DNA of 64,000 nucleotides from Diplolepis rosae (Eukaryota; Arthropoda; Insecta; Hymenoptera; Diplolepididae), in contig JAPYXD010000698.1 of NCBI GenBank assembly GCA_030998225.1, positions 4,071,001 through 4,135,000 of the forward strand, in the 5' to 3' direction. Position numbers and translations under genes: made by a program. Below the pieces are notes generated by a model. The model did not search any database, had not been told where the DNA came from, and saw only the letters and a list, made by a program, of their open reading frames with translations. Of this stretch, positions 21,616 to 32,641 are shown in pieces. Every line of letters starts with the position of its first letter. Position 1 is the stretch's first letter.

Positions 21616-23376
21616 AGGTACCATTTATTATAAAAATATATGCAAATGTATAATAAAAGTTTGAATTTTTTAAGATGAAAGTATTTTAAATTCAATATAC
21701 GTTACTGAAAAACAGTTCCATTACATGTAATGGAAGTTTAATACAGAAATTTCCAACACTGTAAACTTTCCACAGATAATCAGCCAAAAATGATCGCTGA
21801 ATAGAATTTAATATCTGAGTTCTTAATATAACTTAATTCTAATTAAGTTCAAGGCAATTAAAGGTTAATCCAACTTAATTGAAGTAGATTCAACTAAATT
21901 TAAGCAATAGACAATTTTTACTAATTGGTATTATAAAAGAAAAATTAATAAATCACTTGATTTTTTATTAAAATTTAGCTACATCAGATAAATTACAACA
22001 TTTGTTTTAGAATTTTCTCATTTTAACATCTATCATCATATTTTTCATTTTTCAAGCGTAACTGACATAAATTAACTTCGTGGTCATTTCAATCAAGCTT
22101 TCAAACTTTGTATGTAAATGATTTTACATCACAAGACTTTTGAAACACTCTTTGGTACTAAACTTAAAAACTTTATTTTTCTCAAATTCGATTAATTTTA
22201 GTTCACAAAAGTAAATGCCTTTTAACTTATGAGTGAAATAAATTGACTTTCAGTCACCAGTAGCTGGAATTAAATTTACATTTACAATTAAACCTTTCAA
22301 TTGAACTAAAAACACAAATAAATATGAGATTTTTAATAAATAAGTTTCTTATTTAATAAAAATAAAATAAATTCGAATAAAATACATTTTTATCAGGTTA
22401 GTATATAAATAAGAGTTTTATTTCACACGAACAAGTTTCTTCTCTCTATGAATATTTAAGTTTGATGAAGATCCTAAAGTGAAATAAAAATAACTAGTTT
22501 TGCTTCAAGGCTACTTGAAAAATAGATATAAGTTTAACATAGATCCAAATGATGGGGCTGGTTAAATAATAATCGTAATTTATTGGAACAGCCCTATTTT
22601 TGTGGCCAAGATACCGAAGAGGAAGTACCACAAGGAAAACAGGAGTATATCCTTCTCGGTCTTTCAAATTAACGGGGCAATCTTTTCTCCTTGTTATTTT
22701 TGTTAGCAGGAAGTGGCGCCAAATTGCCAGGGGCACCACGTGTGTCTCTGGTATATGTTAGTATAGGCACGTGTATGACGCAAGCAAGCGATTATAGTGA
22801 ATACAGGGATCTCGTTGGCGAAATGGCCATTTTTTAAAATAGCTATCTCATTTTTTTTTTAATTCAGATAAAATTTTATAGCGAATTATCATAGTATGTA
22901 TATTTAAACATAAAAAATCTGGTATCTGAGCAAATCTTATTTTATAAAAAAACTCACAACGAGGAATAAAATTTTTTAATTTATTTAAAAGTATGTAAGT
23001 TTCTAAATTAGTAACTGCTTGCAAATATAAACACATTTGGAATTAAAATTCGATAAAATTTATTTAAAGGTTTCTTAATTCAGAATGCTACTAAAATAGA
23101 AGGTTACAAAAATTAATAGTTTTAGAATTGAGCGTTTATTTTCTCTAAACTTAGAGAAATGTCTTGTTCGCATTTTAAAAATGTTAATCAAATGAGAATT
23201 TGTTTGTAATATTTATATATTCAGCTTAAATATTTAATATATTGAAATATGAGGAAATTAATATCTTAGCTACTATCTATAGATATCTATATAATATCTA
23301 TAGATATTCAAATTGAGCATATAAGATAACCGTTCTATAGTTAAATATCTAAATGTTAATCCTAAATATCCATTTC
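21616..23376. other. Mostly AT-rich DNA, no gene called
   Basis: A less AT-rich patch at 22595-22760 contains AGTGGCGCCAAATTGCCAGG and a minus-strand open frame. It shares CAGCCCCATC with 49310-49330 and may be an old LTR fragment. The frame was not accepted as a gene. The rest shows no recognisable feature. Confidence 0.4.
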
Positions 23377-23378
23377 TA

Positions 23379-25041
23379 CCGTAATTTCCCGGAATTCGTA
23401 ATTGGAGTTTTATTTAGTTACAGTTTCGTAAAATTAAGAGGAGCCTCCACCTTTAATATTTTTATTTTTTGAGTTTAGACCTTCCATATAATTTTTTTAT
23501 GTTTAGTACTTGTTTTTAGAAAGATTTTGGTTTTTTTTTTAAATTCCAGCACCTGTATGTATTTTTAATCTAAAAATGTTGAGTTTTTGGGCATTTTTTG
23601 ACTTTGAATAACTTTTTTGTTTTTTAACCAATTGTCATGATTCTTTTTTTATTTCAAAGGCTCGTGGCAAATACTTTAGATTTTATTCAAACATATGTTG
23701 CAGCAAACACGGAAAATTACAACTTGCGGAAAACGGAGTTTAAAGTAAAGTCTTATAGGCAGGCAGCCAACATTATGTTACTAAATCATATATGTATATA
23801 CATAAAGGCAATATATATATTGTGTTTTGATAGGGATACCTGCTATATACTATTTCCCATATAATTCAGAAACATTAGTAAATAAATAAACAAAATATTT
23901 TGTGTAAAATGCTAATTTTTGCTAAAAACACGTTATTCGTAAATCATAGTAACTTTTAATTTTACTCATTTTTTCAACAACAAAAAAATCATATTTCCTT
24001 GAAAATTTACACACTCAGAAAAGTATAGAGAATAAAAAAAAAATTTGTTGGAAAATGTCGAAAAAATCAAAAATATACCAATTAAAAGTGGCGGATCCCT
24101 TTAAGAAACAATTTCTTAATTTTCAGTTAGAAAGTGTTGAATATTCCGATACTTGTAACTGAAAATTCTGAAACTTGCAATAGGAACAATTTAACGTTTT
24201 GGGTAACTGAACTTTTTTGCAGTTACATGTAACTGAAAATTTTGTTACAGTTTTGTGATTTTATGATGAATGTTATAAAAATTTTGTTACAGTTTAGTAG
24301 TTTTAAGATAAATTTTATGAAAATTCAGTTGTTTCATAGTATTAAGATAAATTTCAGAAAATTCGGTACAATTTGCTCAAAGACATCATAAATATCGTCA
24401 AAATTTCTAACGCGGGAATATTTATTATGCTGGTCATCCACTGGAAATCGATAAACATATAAGTGTTATATATATATATATATAAAACTGTTGAGCCCCT
24501 ATTTGCTTCTTCCTGGATACGTCCAAAGAAAAATCTTATTCATATCGAATAAACCTTTTAGTAGCACTGTTAAAAATATTCGGAAATTTTCAAAAATTTT
24601 GTTACAAAGATAACCTAAAATTTGAAGACATTGTGATATTTTTGAGTAACGGTGTCTTAAAATTTCAAAAAATGTACTGAAATTTCTGACATTTTTCATA
24701 ATATTATGAAACTCAATTGAATTTTCATAATATGTATCTTGAAACTACCAAACTGTAACGGAATTTTTAAAAAATTTATCATAAAATTACGAAACTGTAA
24801 CAAAATTTTCAGTTACATGTAACTGCATGAAACTTCAGTTATCCAAAATGTAAAATTATTCCTGTTATAAGTTTCAGAATTTCCAAATACAAGTATCAGA
24901 ATATTGAACACTTTTTAACTAAAAATAAAGAAATTGTTTCTTAAATTTACTAAAAAGTAACTAAATTTTCTGAAATTCTATCTTAATTTTACGAAACTGT
25001 AACTAAATAAAACTCCAGTCACGTGTTTCGGAAAATTACGG
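23379..25041. mobile_element. Long palindromic element (1.66 kb) with TA duplication
   Basis: The left end CCGTAATTTCCCGGAATTCG, continuing through GTTACAGTTTCGTAAAATTAAG, pairs with the right end CTTAATTTTACGAAACTG ... GAAAATTACGG. TA lies on both sides. The inner arms contain opposing copies of CAGTTACATGTAACTG and ACTTGTAACTGAAAATTC. A family D element is inserted in the left arm (23438-24100). It is non-coding. Confidence 0.75.
23438..24100. mobile_element. Family D hairpin element, copy 1, TTAA-flanked
   Basis: The left end GAGGAGCCTCCACCTTTAAT and the right end AGTGGCGGATCCCT are flanked by TTAA (23434-23437 and 24101-24104). The family signature is TTTATTTTTTGAGTTTAGACC. A 76-residue frame at 23637 falls inside the element. 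Its sequence AAACGGAGTTTAAAGTAAAG recurs near 57430, so it is repeat DNA, not a gene. Confidence 0.7.
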
Positions 25042-26162
25042 TAAAAATTTCTAACAATGTGCATATTGACCAGATAAAAACAAGAAATTTATTTATTGGA
25101 ACTATTATTCTTATTTTGGTTGAATAAACTTCTCATTTAATGTAAACAAAATTCCCTGAATGAAATAAAAATTTTATTTCATCATTATGAGAATACATTT
25201 TTTCAAGATAAGATTTTTTCTCAGTGTACGTGTGCTAAAAACAAAGCACAAATGATTCTCAGTATAGAAACTATAAATATTCAACGCTTGAGTGGGATTT
25301 GCAAAGTTTGCTTTTTAAATATATTTTCATATAGAATCCTGTATATTAAAATATAATGAATCTCGAATGTCGTCCTAGGCGGTTTATTGGACTAGAAAAA
25401 ATGCATTTTAATTTTATTCATCTTGCTATTATCATAGTTCCTTTTAATCTTTAATTGCTTTAGATAAAATCCTTTGTCTGATAATAGCAGTTCCTCCTAA
25501 AATCGAGGTCAATTTATCACAACCGGAAGTAAAAATTTCAAGAAGGCGTATATCTAAATTTAGTTTTAGTTTTTAAAACGCTCTCTTAAATAATTCATCC
25601 AAGAGTTAAATCAAAGATGACGAAACTTTTAAAAGTTATTTCATCAGCCGATTGTTCATTTGCGATATGTATCAATTCTATTGGTTCATTTGCACCTGTT
25701 GAATTCACAAAATGTAGCTCTACTTTTCTCGATATTGTGGATCGAACTAAATCCCATTTAAATTTATACAGAGCATTTTTAGTCAAATGAAAAATTTATT
25801 ATGCATTTTGAAAAATGTAATTCTCAATTGCTGTAGATATCCAGCGTTTCGTTGCTCTCGATTTACGCATTCGTTATCACTTTTGTTTGTTTCGACTGCG
25901 TGTGATAAGAAACTCATTAGAACCTCGCAAATAAACAGGAAGAACTTAAAAAATGACTAAAAAAATTGAAATAAAGTATCGATTGCTTGCTCCAATTACT
26001 GCTTCTAGTTGTTTATGATTAAATCAATAATTCGGTTTCGGCGATTAAGATATATATGAGAAAAAAGCGAAAGTATGAAATTACAGAAACAAAACCAATA
26101 AGTGAGATAGTAGTCGTGTCTCTCGGAGATATAAAATGCCTGATTTCTTATCATTTTATCAG
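25042..26162. other. Non-repeat AT-rich DNA with several GATA-type motifs
   Basis: GTTATCAC, TGATAAG and TCTTATCATTTTATCAG occur in this block, and GATATAAAATG at about 26131 resembles a TATA box. This lies just before the exon candidate at 26163. No firm gene was found. Confidence 0.35.
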
Positions 26163-26235
26163 ATCCTTCCACAATTTACGAAAGTGTGATGAGTGCGATA
26201 ATAAAAATGGCGGAACTTATAGATGATGGCCTGAG
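26163..26235 (+). CDS. Candidate 73-nt internal coding exon
   Basis: The acceptor TTCTTATCATTTTATCAG and the donor GAG|GTCAGA bound 73 bases. One frame is open throughout and reads PSTIYESVMSAIIKMAEL followed by IDDGL, entering in phase 1 and leaving in phase 2. The others contain stops. The peptide is amphipathic and protein-like. Alternatively, a first exon could start at the inner ATG at 26191, with the TATA-like motif at 26131 as promoter. Its phase does not fit the exon at 20377-20421 directly. The gene is not recognised. Confidence 0.35.
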
Positions 26236-26412
26236 GTCAGAAAAAATACTTGTTTGAGTGAAAGTACCGCTGCTTCCAGCTTAAGATCTTATTTAAGGGA
26301 CCAAGCGGCACCAACCAATCGATTGACCTCATCAACTATTCGTTTATGCTACGCTGTACCATTAATTGTGTCCAATTTGCACTTCCTAATTCCCTGCATT
26401 TTTTCTTGCTTA

Positions 26413-26674
26413 CTCTCTAAATCTGAATCAGTCAAATTTTCACTGATTGAATTGCCTTTTCACTGTTTTATCAGCGAAAAATATTTCACACTGCTAAATC
26501 AGTTAATTTTCACCTATTAAATCTGTAGAAAACCGTTTCACTGATTAAATCAGTCGTATTTCACAGGAGTAATCAGTGAAGTTTGACTGATTTACAGTAA
26601 CCTTTTTTTAGCTATTTGAATCTGTCAAACTTCACTGATAATCAGTAGATTTTGACTGATTCAAATTTAGAGAG
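26413..26674. mobile_element. Palindromic MITE family A, copy 4
   Basis: The ends CTCTCTAAATCTGAATCAG and GATTCAAATTTAGAG are flanked by TA on both sides. It is 262 bp, non-coding, and made of the usual CAGTGAAA and TTTCACTG modules. Confidence 0.88.
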
Positions 26675-26676
26675 TA

Positions 26677-27541
26677 TACTGTATCTAAAAATTATGAACA
26701 TTCAGACATTTTCGTGTCTTGTAAAGAATTTCTAAACAGAAAAAACGTATTTAATTAAAAGATGATAAATTATATCAACCATGCAAATTATTTAATTGCT
26801 TATTATACAATAAATTGCTGTCAGTACGAATAATATTTCTCTCTGGGTACCTATGTAGTTATATTTTCCAAAAATTAAGTTTTGAAATATTCTAACTTGT
26901 TAATTTATCATTTTTTATATTTATTCTTTAATTTTAAATATTTCAAGTTCTATAATTGTTTAATTTTTTTCTCTAAATTCTTTGGAAGAAAGTTACGTGT
27001 ATAGAAAATAAAAATGATTAAAATGTACAAATAGTATATGATCAGAAAGACTGAAAAAAGAATAAATATTTTCCAAATTTTTATGTTAATAAACTTTCAC
27101 TAGCTAAATTATTTCATTTGTCAAGAATCTAACTTTCTCACTTTCCAAGTGCCATAATTTGCAAAATTTATTTTTCATAGTTTGTCATTCTCTGGAAAGT
27201 TTAAGCTTAAAGTTATATACGTGTACCAATTTTTCTTTCTGTCAACACGAAAAAATGATTGGTCCAATTTTTGAGGTTTGTAAAATATGAAACTTCTAAT
27301 CTATTGGTTGAAACAACTTTTTTTTTGTAGCAGCTCTTACTATATTATTTTTAGAAATTGGATATTCACGTCAATCTTGTAAATGGTTGAGCTATAATGA
27401 ATAAATTAGGTATGTCATATTTTATTAAACATAAGAAACCATGGCATTAATTAGAATACGATTCATTTTTATGGAGAATTAATATAAAATATCCATTTAC
27501 GTCTTGTATAAAAATAGAAGTTCCAATCCGTAATTTCTATA
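26677..27541. other. AT-rich stretch without recognisable feature
   Basis: No family repeat, exon with good borders or RNA gene was seen. Confidence 0.45.
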
Positions 27542-27820
27542 CACGGAGAAACTTTTTATATCAATTTTTACTATAGTATTTTTCAATTTAGGGAAAAACC
27601 TATCACTTTGAGAATTTTTGTTAGTGAAAATACTAAACTTTATAATAATGATATGAAACTTCAGCATACTTCATTGCAAATTTTACTATAGTTTATATTG
27701 AAGTTTCATATCATTACTATAAAGTTTAGTATTTTTACTAAGAAAAATTCTCAAAGTGATACGTTTTTCCCTAAATTGAAAAATACTATAGTAAAAATTG
27801 ATATAAAAAGTTTCTCCGTG
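27542..27820. mobile_element. 279-bp perfect-arm hairpin MITE, TA-flanked
   Basis: The left end CACGGAGAAACTTTTTATAT and the right end ATATAAAAAGTTTCTCCGTG pair through nearly the whole element, with a short loop near 27680. TA lies on both sides. Its arms are far better conserved than most neighbours, suggesting a young insertion. Confidence 0.88.
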
Positions 27821-28111
27821 TATAAGGATATAAATTATAATCTACCTTTCTACACTGAGAGACTTATCGTTAGAGTAAATGATGAAATTAAATGAAAATT
27901 TAGTACAATATTGTTTTAAAATGAGTACAGCCAAAGTTTTATTACACTTATTCATATCATGGCATCGAAATTCAATATAGTCTTAAGAGTCTTGAAGGTA
28001 GTTTTCATCCACGAAAATTAGACCTCCGGCAAAAATAGATAATTTTGCTTTCAAGAATAGCAATATTATTATTGAAGGGCTATTTTGAAAGAGAAAAGAT
28101 TATTTTACATG

Positions 28112-29035
28112 AAAAAAATCTGTCCGCTTCGCGGGCACATTCTCATCGCGCGCTTCGCGCTCCGTTCTTTCTGGACCTCGCGCTTCGCGCTCGGTCTTGT
28201 GCTCTTCGCATACATTTAAGTTTATTTCTTATAATTTGATACTGAAGCTCAAACCAATTTTATAATAATTATTGAATTTTAATTGAATTTTAATCGTATT
28301 TTTTGGAATTGAAACGAAAAATATATGTTTTTTCAGAAACTGCGTCAGACAAAATTTGTAGATCTTTTTGAAACGAACAACTTTGTATTTTTACGTTTTT
28401 TTCGTATTTTACATATTATTGTTAAAAAATTGAATTTTGTTTTTTCAATAGTTTTTTTTTTTAATTACAAAGAAAACTATGCATCTTATGAAAAAATGTT
28501 ACAATTCAAATTTGTAGGTCTTTATGTAGGAAATAATATTGTATCATTACGTTTTTTCGTATCTCGTATAATTTAACTGGAAAATGGAATTTTGATATTG
28601 ACTTTTTTCGAATTTGAATATGCTGTAACATTTCTAATTTTGATTTAATCAAAAAATGTTATCAGGATAATTTGTAGAGATTTATGAGCACTATCAAAAA
28701 CCAGTATTGGAATTTTTGACTTTTTCAAAAAGTTATTTTCAAAAACACAAAAGTTGTGCTCAATCCCTCAATTTTGATTGGATGTGGCTGGTTAACGAAC
28801 TTTTCCTTACTTTTTCGGCTCCGATAAAGTGTGCCAAAGCTCAATTCAATCTGATAATTCTATCGAGAGTTATGCCGCACACGACCTACAGACAGACAGA
28901 CAGACACTTTCGTAAAAACCCTTTTTTCGGACTCAGGGGGTCTCAAAACGTAAAGATTTGATGAAATTTTCGAAAGTCATTTTTCACATAAAACCAATAC
29001 CTTCTCATCCACGATGAGAATGTAAAAATTTGAAA
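28112..29035 (+). repeat. Dispersed repeat with GC-rich CTTCGCGC head, copy 1
   Basis: It begins ATCTGTCCGCTTCGCGGGCAC and shows repeated CGCGCTTCGCGCTC words at 28135-28205. It then becomes AT-rich and ends with a GACAGACAGACAC tract, CTCAGGGGGTCTCAAAACG and ACCAATACCTTCTCATCC. The same order recurs at 39599-40885. It may be the 3' part of a non-LTR element, but no reverse transcriptase is present. Open frames in it are not protein-like. Confidence 0.6.
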
Positions 29036-29059
29036 CACAGAAAAATAATTTTAATAATG

Positions 29060-29330
29060 CTCTCTAAATCTGAATCAGTCAAATTTTTACTGATTGAATC
29101 AGTGATTTGCCTTTTCACAGATTCAGCAGTAAAATACATATTTTACTGTTAAATCAGTTGATTATCACTAATTGAATCAGTGGAAAAAATATTATCACAG
29201 TTAAATCAGTTAATTTTCACTGAAGCAATCAGTGGAATCTGACTGATTTACAGTAACCTTTTTTTAGCTATTTAAATCAGTCAAATTTCACTGATAATCA
29301 GTAGATTTTGACAAATTCATATTTAGAGAG
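29060..29330. mobile_element. Palindromic MITE family A, copy 5
   Basis: The ends CTCTCTAAATCTGAATCAG and ATATTTAGAGAG are flanked by TG on both sides rather than the TA seen for other copies. It is 271 bp and non-coding. Confidence 0.85.
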
Positions 29331-29336
29331 TGAATT

Positions 29337-29692
29337 TTATTTTTGACCCAACTTTTTTTCTTATCGCTTCTCACCAAATTTTAACAAATTATGCGATTCT
29401 AATAAATCATAAATCATTTTTTCAGAGAAAAGATTTCCCACAACTTCACCGTTTTTGATTTAAAAAAAAAATTCTTTAATGGCTGAAACCATTAAAAAAA
29501 CATTTTCCGAAACGACATTTTTACAAACAAATTGCTGAATTTGATAATAATTTATTAATTTTCAAAAATTGGAAACTGTCAAGTTGTAGAGAATCTTTTT
29601 CCTAAAAAAATGAACCATGATTTATAAGAATCGCATCATTTTTTAAAATTTGTCTCTAAGCGATAAGAAAATAAGTTTGGGCAAAAATAAAA
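29337..29692. repeat. 356-bp hairpin
   Basis: The arms TTTATTTTTGACCCAACTTT and its complement near 29680 enclose further pairing through TTATCGCTT, ATGCGATTCT and AATCATAAATCATT. It is non-coding. Confidence 0.65.
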
Positions 29693-29715
29693 TTTATTAA
29701 TAAAATATTTGTAAT

Positions 29716-29808
29716 GTTAGATAATTGGCTTTAGGGTCCATAAATGAAAAAAACAGTAGATTCAATCAAACGTTTCGACTCTGATTTCTAGAATTTCTAG
29801 AATTTCTA
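29716..29808 (-). repeat. Broken hammerhead/Penelope-like remnant
   Basis: On the minus strand AGAGTCGAAACGTTTGATTG, a decayed hammerhead 3' half, is followed by TTTATGGACCCTAAAGCCAA of the family tail. The CTGATGAG half is absent and replaced by a repeated TCTAGAAAT motif. Confidence 0.6.
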
Positions 29809-30314
29809 GAATATGAAAAAACAACTAGTGAATATTGTGCATTTGAGTACAACTTTGGTATTGTCTGCAGTATAAAAATATGAGAAAACCTACATAAAAT
29901 CAAACATAAACATTTTTTGGTGAAACACGAGAGAAATCTTAGGAATTGATATTGAAAAGTAACACATACATTTTAAAAAAACATCTGAGATAAAAAACTA
30001 GTCACGTTTATGTACAAATGTAGCTTAAATTGTAGATGCAGGTATAAAATGCGAGAAAAAATAACTCAAAAAATTACGAAAAACTTCGGTAAAACTTTGA
30101 TCAATATGAAAAAAACCTTAAAAAACCTTAAAAATACGCATAATTCCTGTTCTAAATATTTATTAATAAAATTATTTTTTTGTGTTTCAAATTTTTTTCA
30201 TGGAAAATAATCTTTTCTCTTTTTAACTAGCCCTTCAATAATAATATTGCTATTTTTGAAAGCAAAATTATCTATTTTTGCTTGAGGTCTAATTTTCGTG
30301 GATCAACTACCTTA

Positions 30315-30977
30315 CACTGAAAAAAATAGTTAGTGAAAACAACTACAGTAAAACCTCATTTATCGGGACACTCATTTATCCGGATCTTCACTTATCGGGA
30401 TCTCGCAACCTCATTTATCGGAACATTTTGTTTCTCCTCCAGCCACCACTCCTTGTACATAGTGACATAGTGACAGTTTCCAGATGTTTCATTTGCAGGA
30501 GTTTTATTATGTCAATTTTTTTACATACCTTCGTTTGTATTTCTATCTTCATTTTCCATCATGAAAAACAAAATAAATTTACACAATTTGCAAATACATT
30601 ACAACTTATGTACACGTGCACTTTTTGCATTGTACATAACCATTACTAAATGTCAACATACAACAAGAGTCATAGCAACCCACCATGAGACTGTAGGTGG
30701 TAGTGGGGAACCCCTCCAAATCCCGATAAACGAGGTGTTTACATTTCAAGGGCGTCCCGATAAATGAGGTTTTACTGTACTTCGGTTTGTAAAATATGCC
30801 TCAGCTATTTTATTAGTTAGCGCAACAATTTTTTTTGTTGGTGTTACTACCCAAGTTCTTGTAATAACACTTGAGATAGTAACACCAACAAAAAAAATTG
30901 TTATGCTAACTAATTAAATAGCTGAGGCATATTTTACAAACCGAAGTAGTTGGTTTTACTAACTATTTTTTTCAGTG
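30315..30977. mobile_element. Hairpin MITE with CACTGAAAAAA ends, holding a pogo-like insert
   Basis: The ends CACTGAAAAAAATAGTTAG and CTATTTTTTTCAGTG are inverted repeats. The body pairs further through CTTCGGTTTGTAAAATATGCC and TTTGTTGGTGTTACTA. TA is duplicated (30313-30314 and 30978-30979). A second element occupies 30346-30777. A half copy lies at 58340-58457. Confidence 0.8.
30346..30777. mobile_element. Pogo/Tigger-type MITE
   Basis: The left end CAGTAAAACCTCATTTATCG and the right end CGATAAATGAGGTTTTACTG are inverted repeats with TA on both sides, the pattern of pogo-group Tc1/mariner elements. The interior repeats ATTTATCGGGA. No transposase is encoded. Confidence 0.8.
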
Positions 30978-30980
30978 TAA

Positions 30981-31619
30981 GGGGGCATTCTGGTGAAATT
31001 AACATTTTTTTTAAACATTTTTATTTCGTACCACAAAAAATATTTTGTAGATATTATATGTTAAAGTAAACATCTTAAATTGATAGACATTTTTTTTTCT
31101 CCTTTTTTTATAGTCAGAATAGCGGCTTGAAAAATGACCTCTCTTTCCGTTGCGTTGATGAAAAATTAAAGACAGATGACCTGAAATGAAAAAGTAAAAC
31201 AGATTCTCAATTTGTATAGTTTTGGCTATGACCCGTACTAGAATCAGACATTTTTAACCAAAAAAAAGAAAAAAATGGCGGCTATTTGTAATTTTTTCAC
31301 AATTTTTTCAATTTTAATTGTTTACAACTTTGTTAAATAATAATTTATCGGTCTGATTCTAGTAGGGGCCATAGACACATATCTGAAGAGTACGCTGTCA
31401 AAATTTCAAGTCAATCGATGCAGTAGTTTTGAAAAATCGATCAACGCAAGGTGAAAAAGTGCAGTTTTGAGAAAAACGCTTTCAAAGTTTTCTTTACTAA
31501 AAATATTGAAAAAAAGGGTCTTACGCTTAATTGGCGATGCCAGCTGCATACATAAGCATTTCTAGATGATATTGCTACACGAAAATAATATTTTTGAAAA
31601 ATTTCACCAGAATGTCCCC
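30981..31619. mobile_element. Family H TTAA-type element, copy 1
   Basis: The ends GGGGGCATTCTGGTGAAATT and AATTTCACCAGAATGTCCCC are inverted repeats. The left flank is TTAA once the TA element at 30315-30977 is removed. The right flank is TAAA. The interior has TTTTGAGAAAAACGCTTTC, shared with 41239-41827 and, more diverged, with 47773-48494. It is non-coding. Confidence 0.7.
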
Positions 31620-32046
31620 TAAAGGCGTCATTATATTATCTCGGCGAAAAAAGGTGATTTTTAAGATTTTTTTTCTTGACAACTACTTTATATAATTGAA
31701 TAACATTTTCAGTGTTTGCTTATGCAGCCTCAAAGTTTACAAAAAATAAAACGATTATAAAAAACTATTTCAAATCACAATAGTAAAACTATTAAAAAAA
31801 AAAAAAAAAAAAATGTAGACTGTATTTTTATCTACAAAAATGATGTCTTGTGTTTTTTTTTGTAAAAATTGACCGTTAACGAGATAAACGGAAAATATAA
31901 ATCACCCCTTTTTTCAAGATGGCGGCCGATGGCAGGAGGTAGGGATACGAAAATTCAGTTTTAAACTTTTCCAATGACCCTCTAATCAATGGAATTAAAA
32001 AATTCCACTCACCCCAAAAATCCCTAGTCAATATCAGTTAGTAGCC
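31620..32046. other. Unassigned DNA between elements
   Basis: It contains a run of about 18 A near 31793 and CAAGATGGCGGCCGATGGCAGG at 31917. It probably belongs to another decayed element. No gene was seen. Confidence 0.35.
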
Positions 32047-32480
32047 CTGGCGAAAGTAGTGGATAGGAATTCATTCCGAGCCAATCAGAACTATTTCGAT
32101 TCATTCCGATATCTGTATCTGAGCCAATGCGAATCATTCCGAACCAATCCGAAAAACGTTTTGTAACTCGTTTGATGAAAAACGGTAAAAAACGATCCGA
32201 CCTAATCCGATTTAATCCGAAGCAACAATCCGAAACCAAGCTTTCAATCCGATCAATCCGAGCCCGGATTGATCCAAACCGAATTTTCAATCAGAATCAA
32301 TCCGAATCAATCCGACGTTGGAATGATTCGGATTGGTTCGGATTCATTCTGATTGTTGCCTCGGATTAAATCGGATTGGTTCGGAATTATTCGCATTGGC
32401 TCGAATACAGGTATCGGAATGAATTGGAATAGTTCTGATTGGCTCGGAATGAATTCCTATTCGATACTTTAGCCAAGGAG
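32047..32480. repeat. Inverted repeat built from AATCCGA words
   Basis: The arms CCCTGGCGAAAGTA and TACTTTAGCCAAGG enclose about 430 bp in which the left half repeats AATCCGA and the right half repeats TCGGATT, for example CCGAATCAATCCGA. The two halves pair over most of their length. The two open frames over it are translations of this simple pattern, not genes. Confidence 0.7.
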
Positions 32481-32641
32481 AACGTATATTCCATTTATTC
32501 AAACGAAAATATCAACTTCGACGCTTAAAAAACACTATTTTAATTGCTCATACGTAAACCCCGTTTGTCTCATTTCAAAACGATATTATACTAAAATATA
32601 ATCCATTTTTATGATTTACTCTAACGAAAAGTCTCTTAGTC

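Larger units (their letters stand above)
27996..30311. mobile_element. 2.3-kb inverted-repeat element with composite interior
   Basis: The left end AGGTAGTTTTCATCCACGAA continues through ATTAGACCTC and TAGATAATTTTGCTTTCAA. The right end carries the complements, ending GGATCAACTACC next to TTA(A). TTGA flanks the left, so a TTAA target is likely. The interior holds a dispersed repeat (28112-29035), MITE A (29060-29330), a hairpin (29337-29692) and a Penelope-like remnant (29716-29808). It is non-coding. Confidence 0.6.
27853..32641. mobile_element. MITE family L, copy 2, opened by several nested insertions
   Basis: The left part starts CACTGAGAGACTTATCGTTAG after TA. The right part at about 32545-32641 is its complement (CTAACGAAAAGTCTCTTAGTC followed by TA). 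About 4.5 kb of other elements lie between. The interval is non-coding. Confidence 0.55.

Noticed and set aside
23637..23864. Protein-like 75-residue frame
   Set aside because: It lies inside a family D element, and parts of its DNA recur at about 57430 and 62060 without an open frame.
25490..25527. Possible 38-base exon giving PPKIEVNLSQPE
   Set aside because: The acceptor lacks a pyrimidine tract, the donor is only GTAAAA, and no adjoining exon fits its phase.
32024..32369. Opposing frames rich in Arg, Ile, Ser and Asp
   Set aside because: They are translations of the AATCCGA/TCGGATT inverted repeat.
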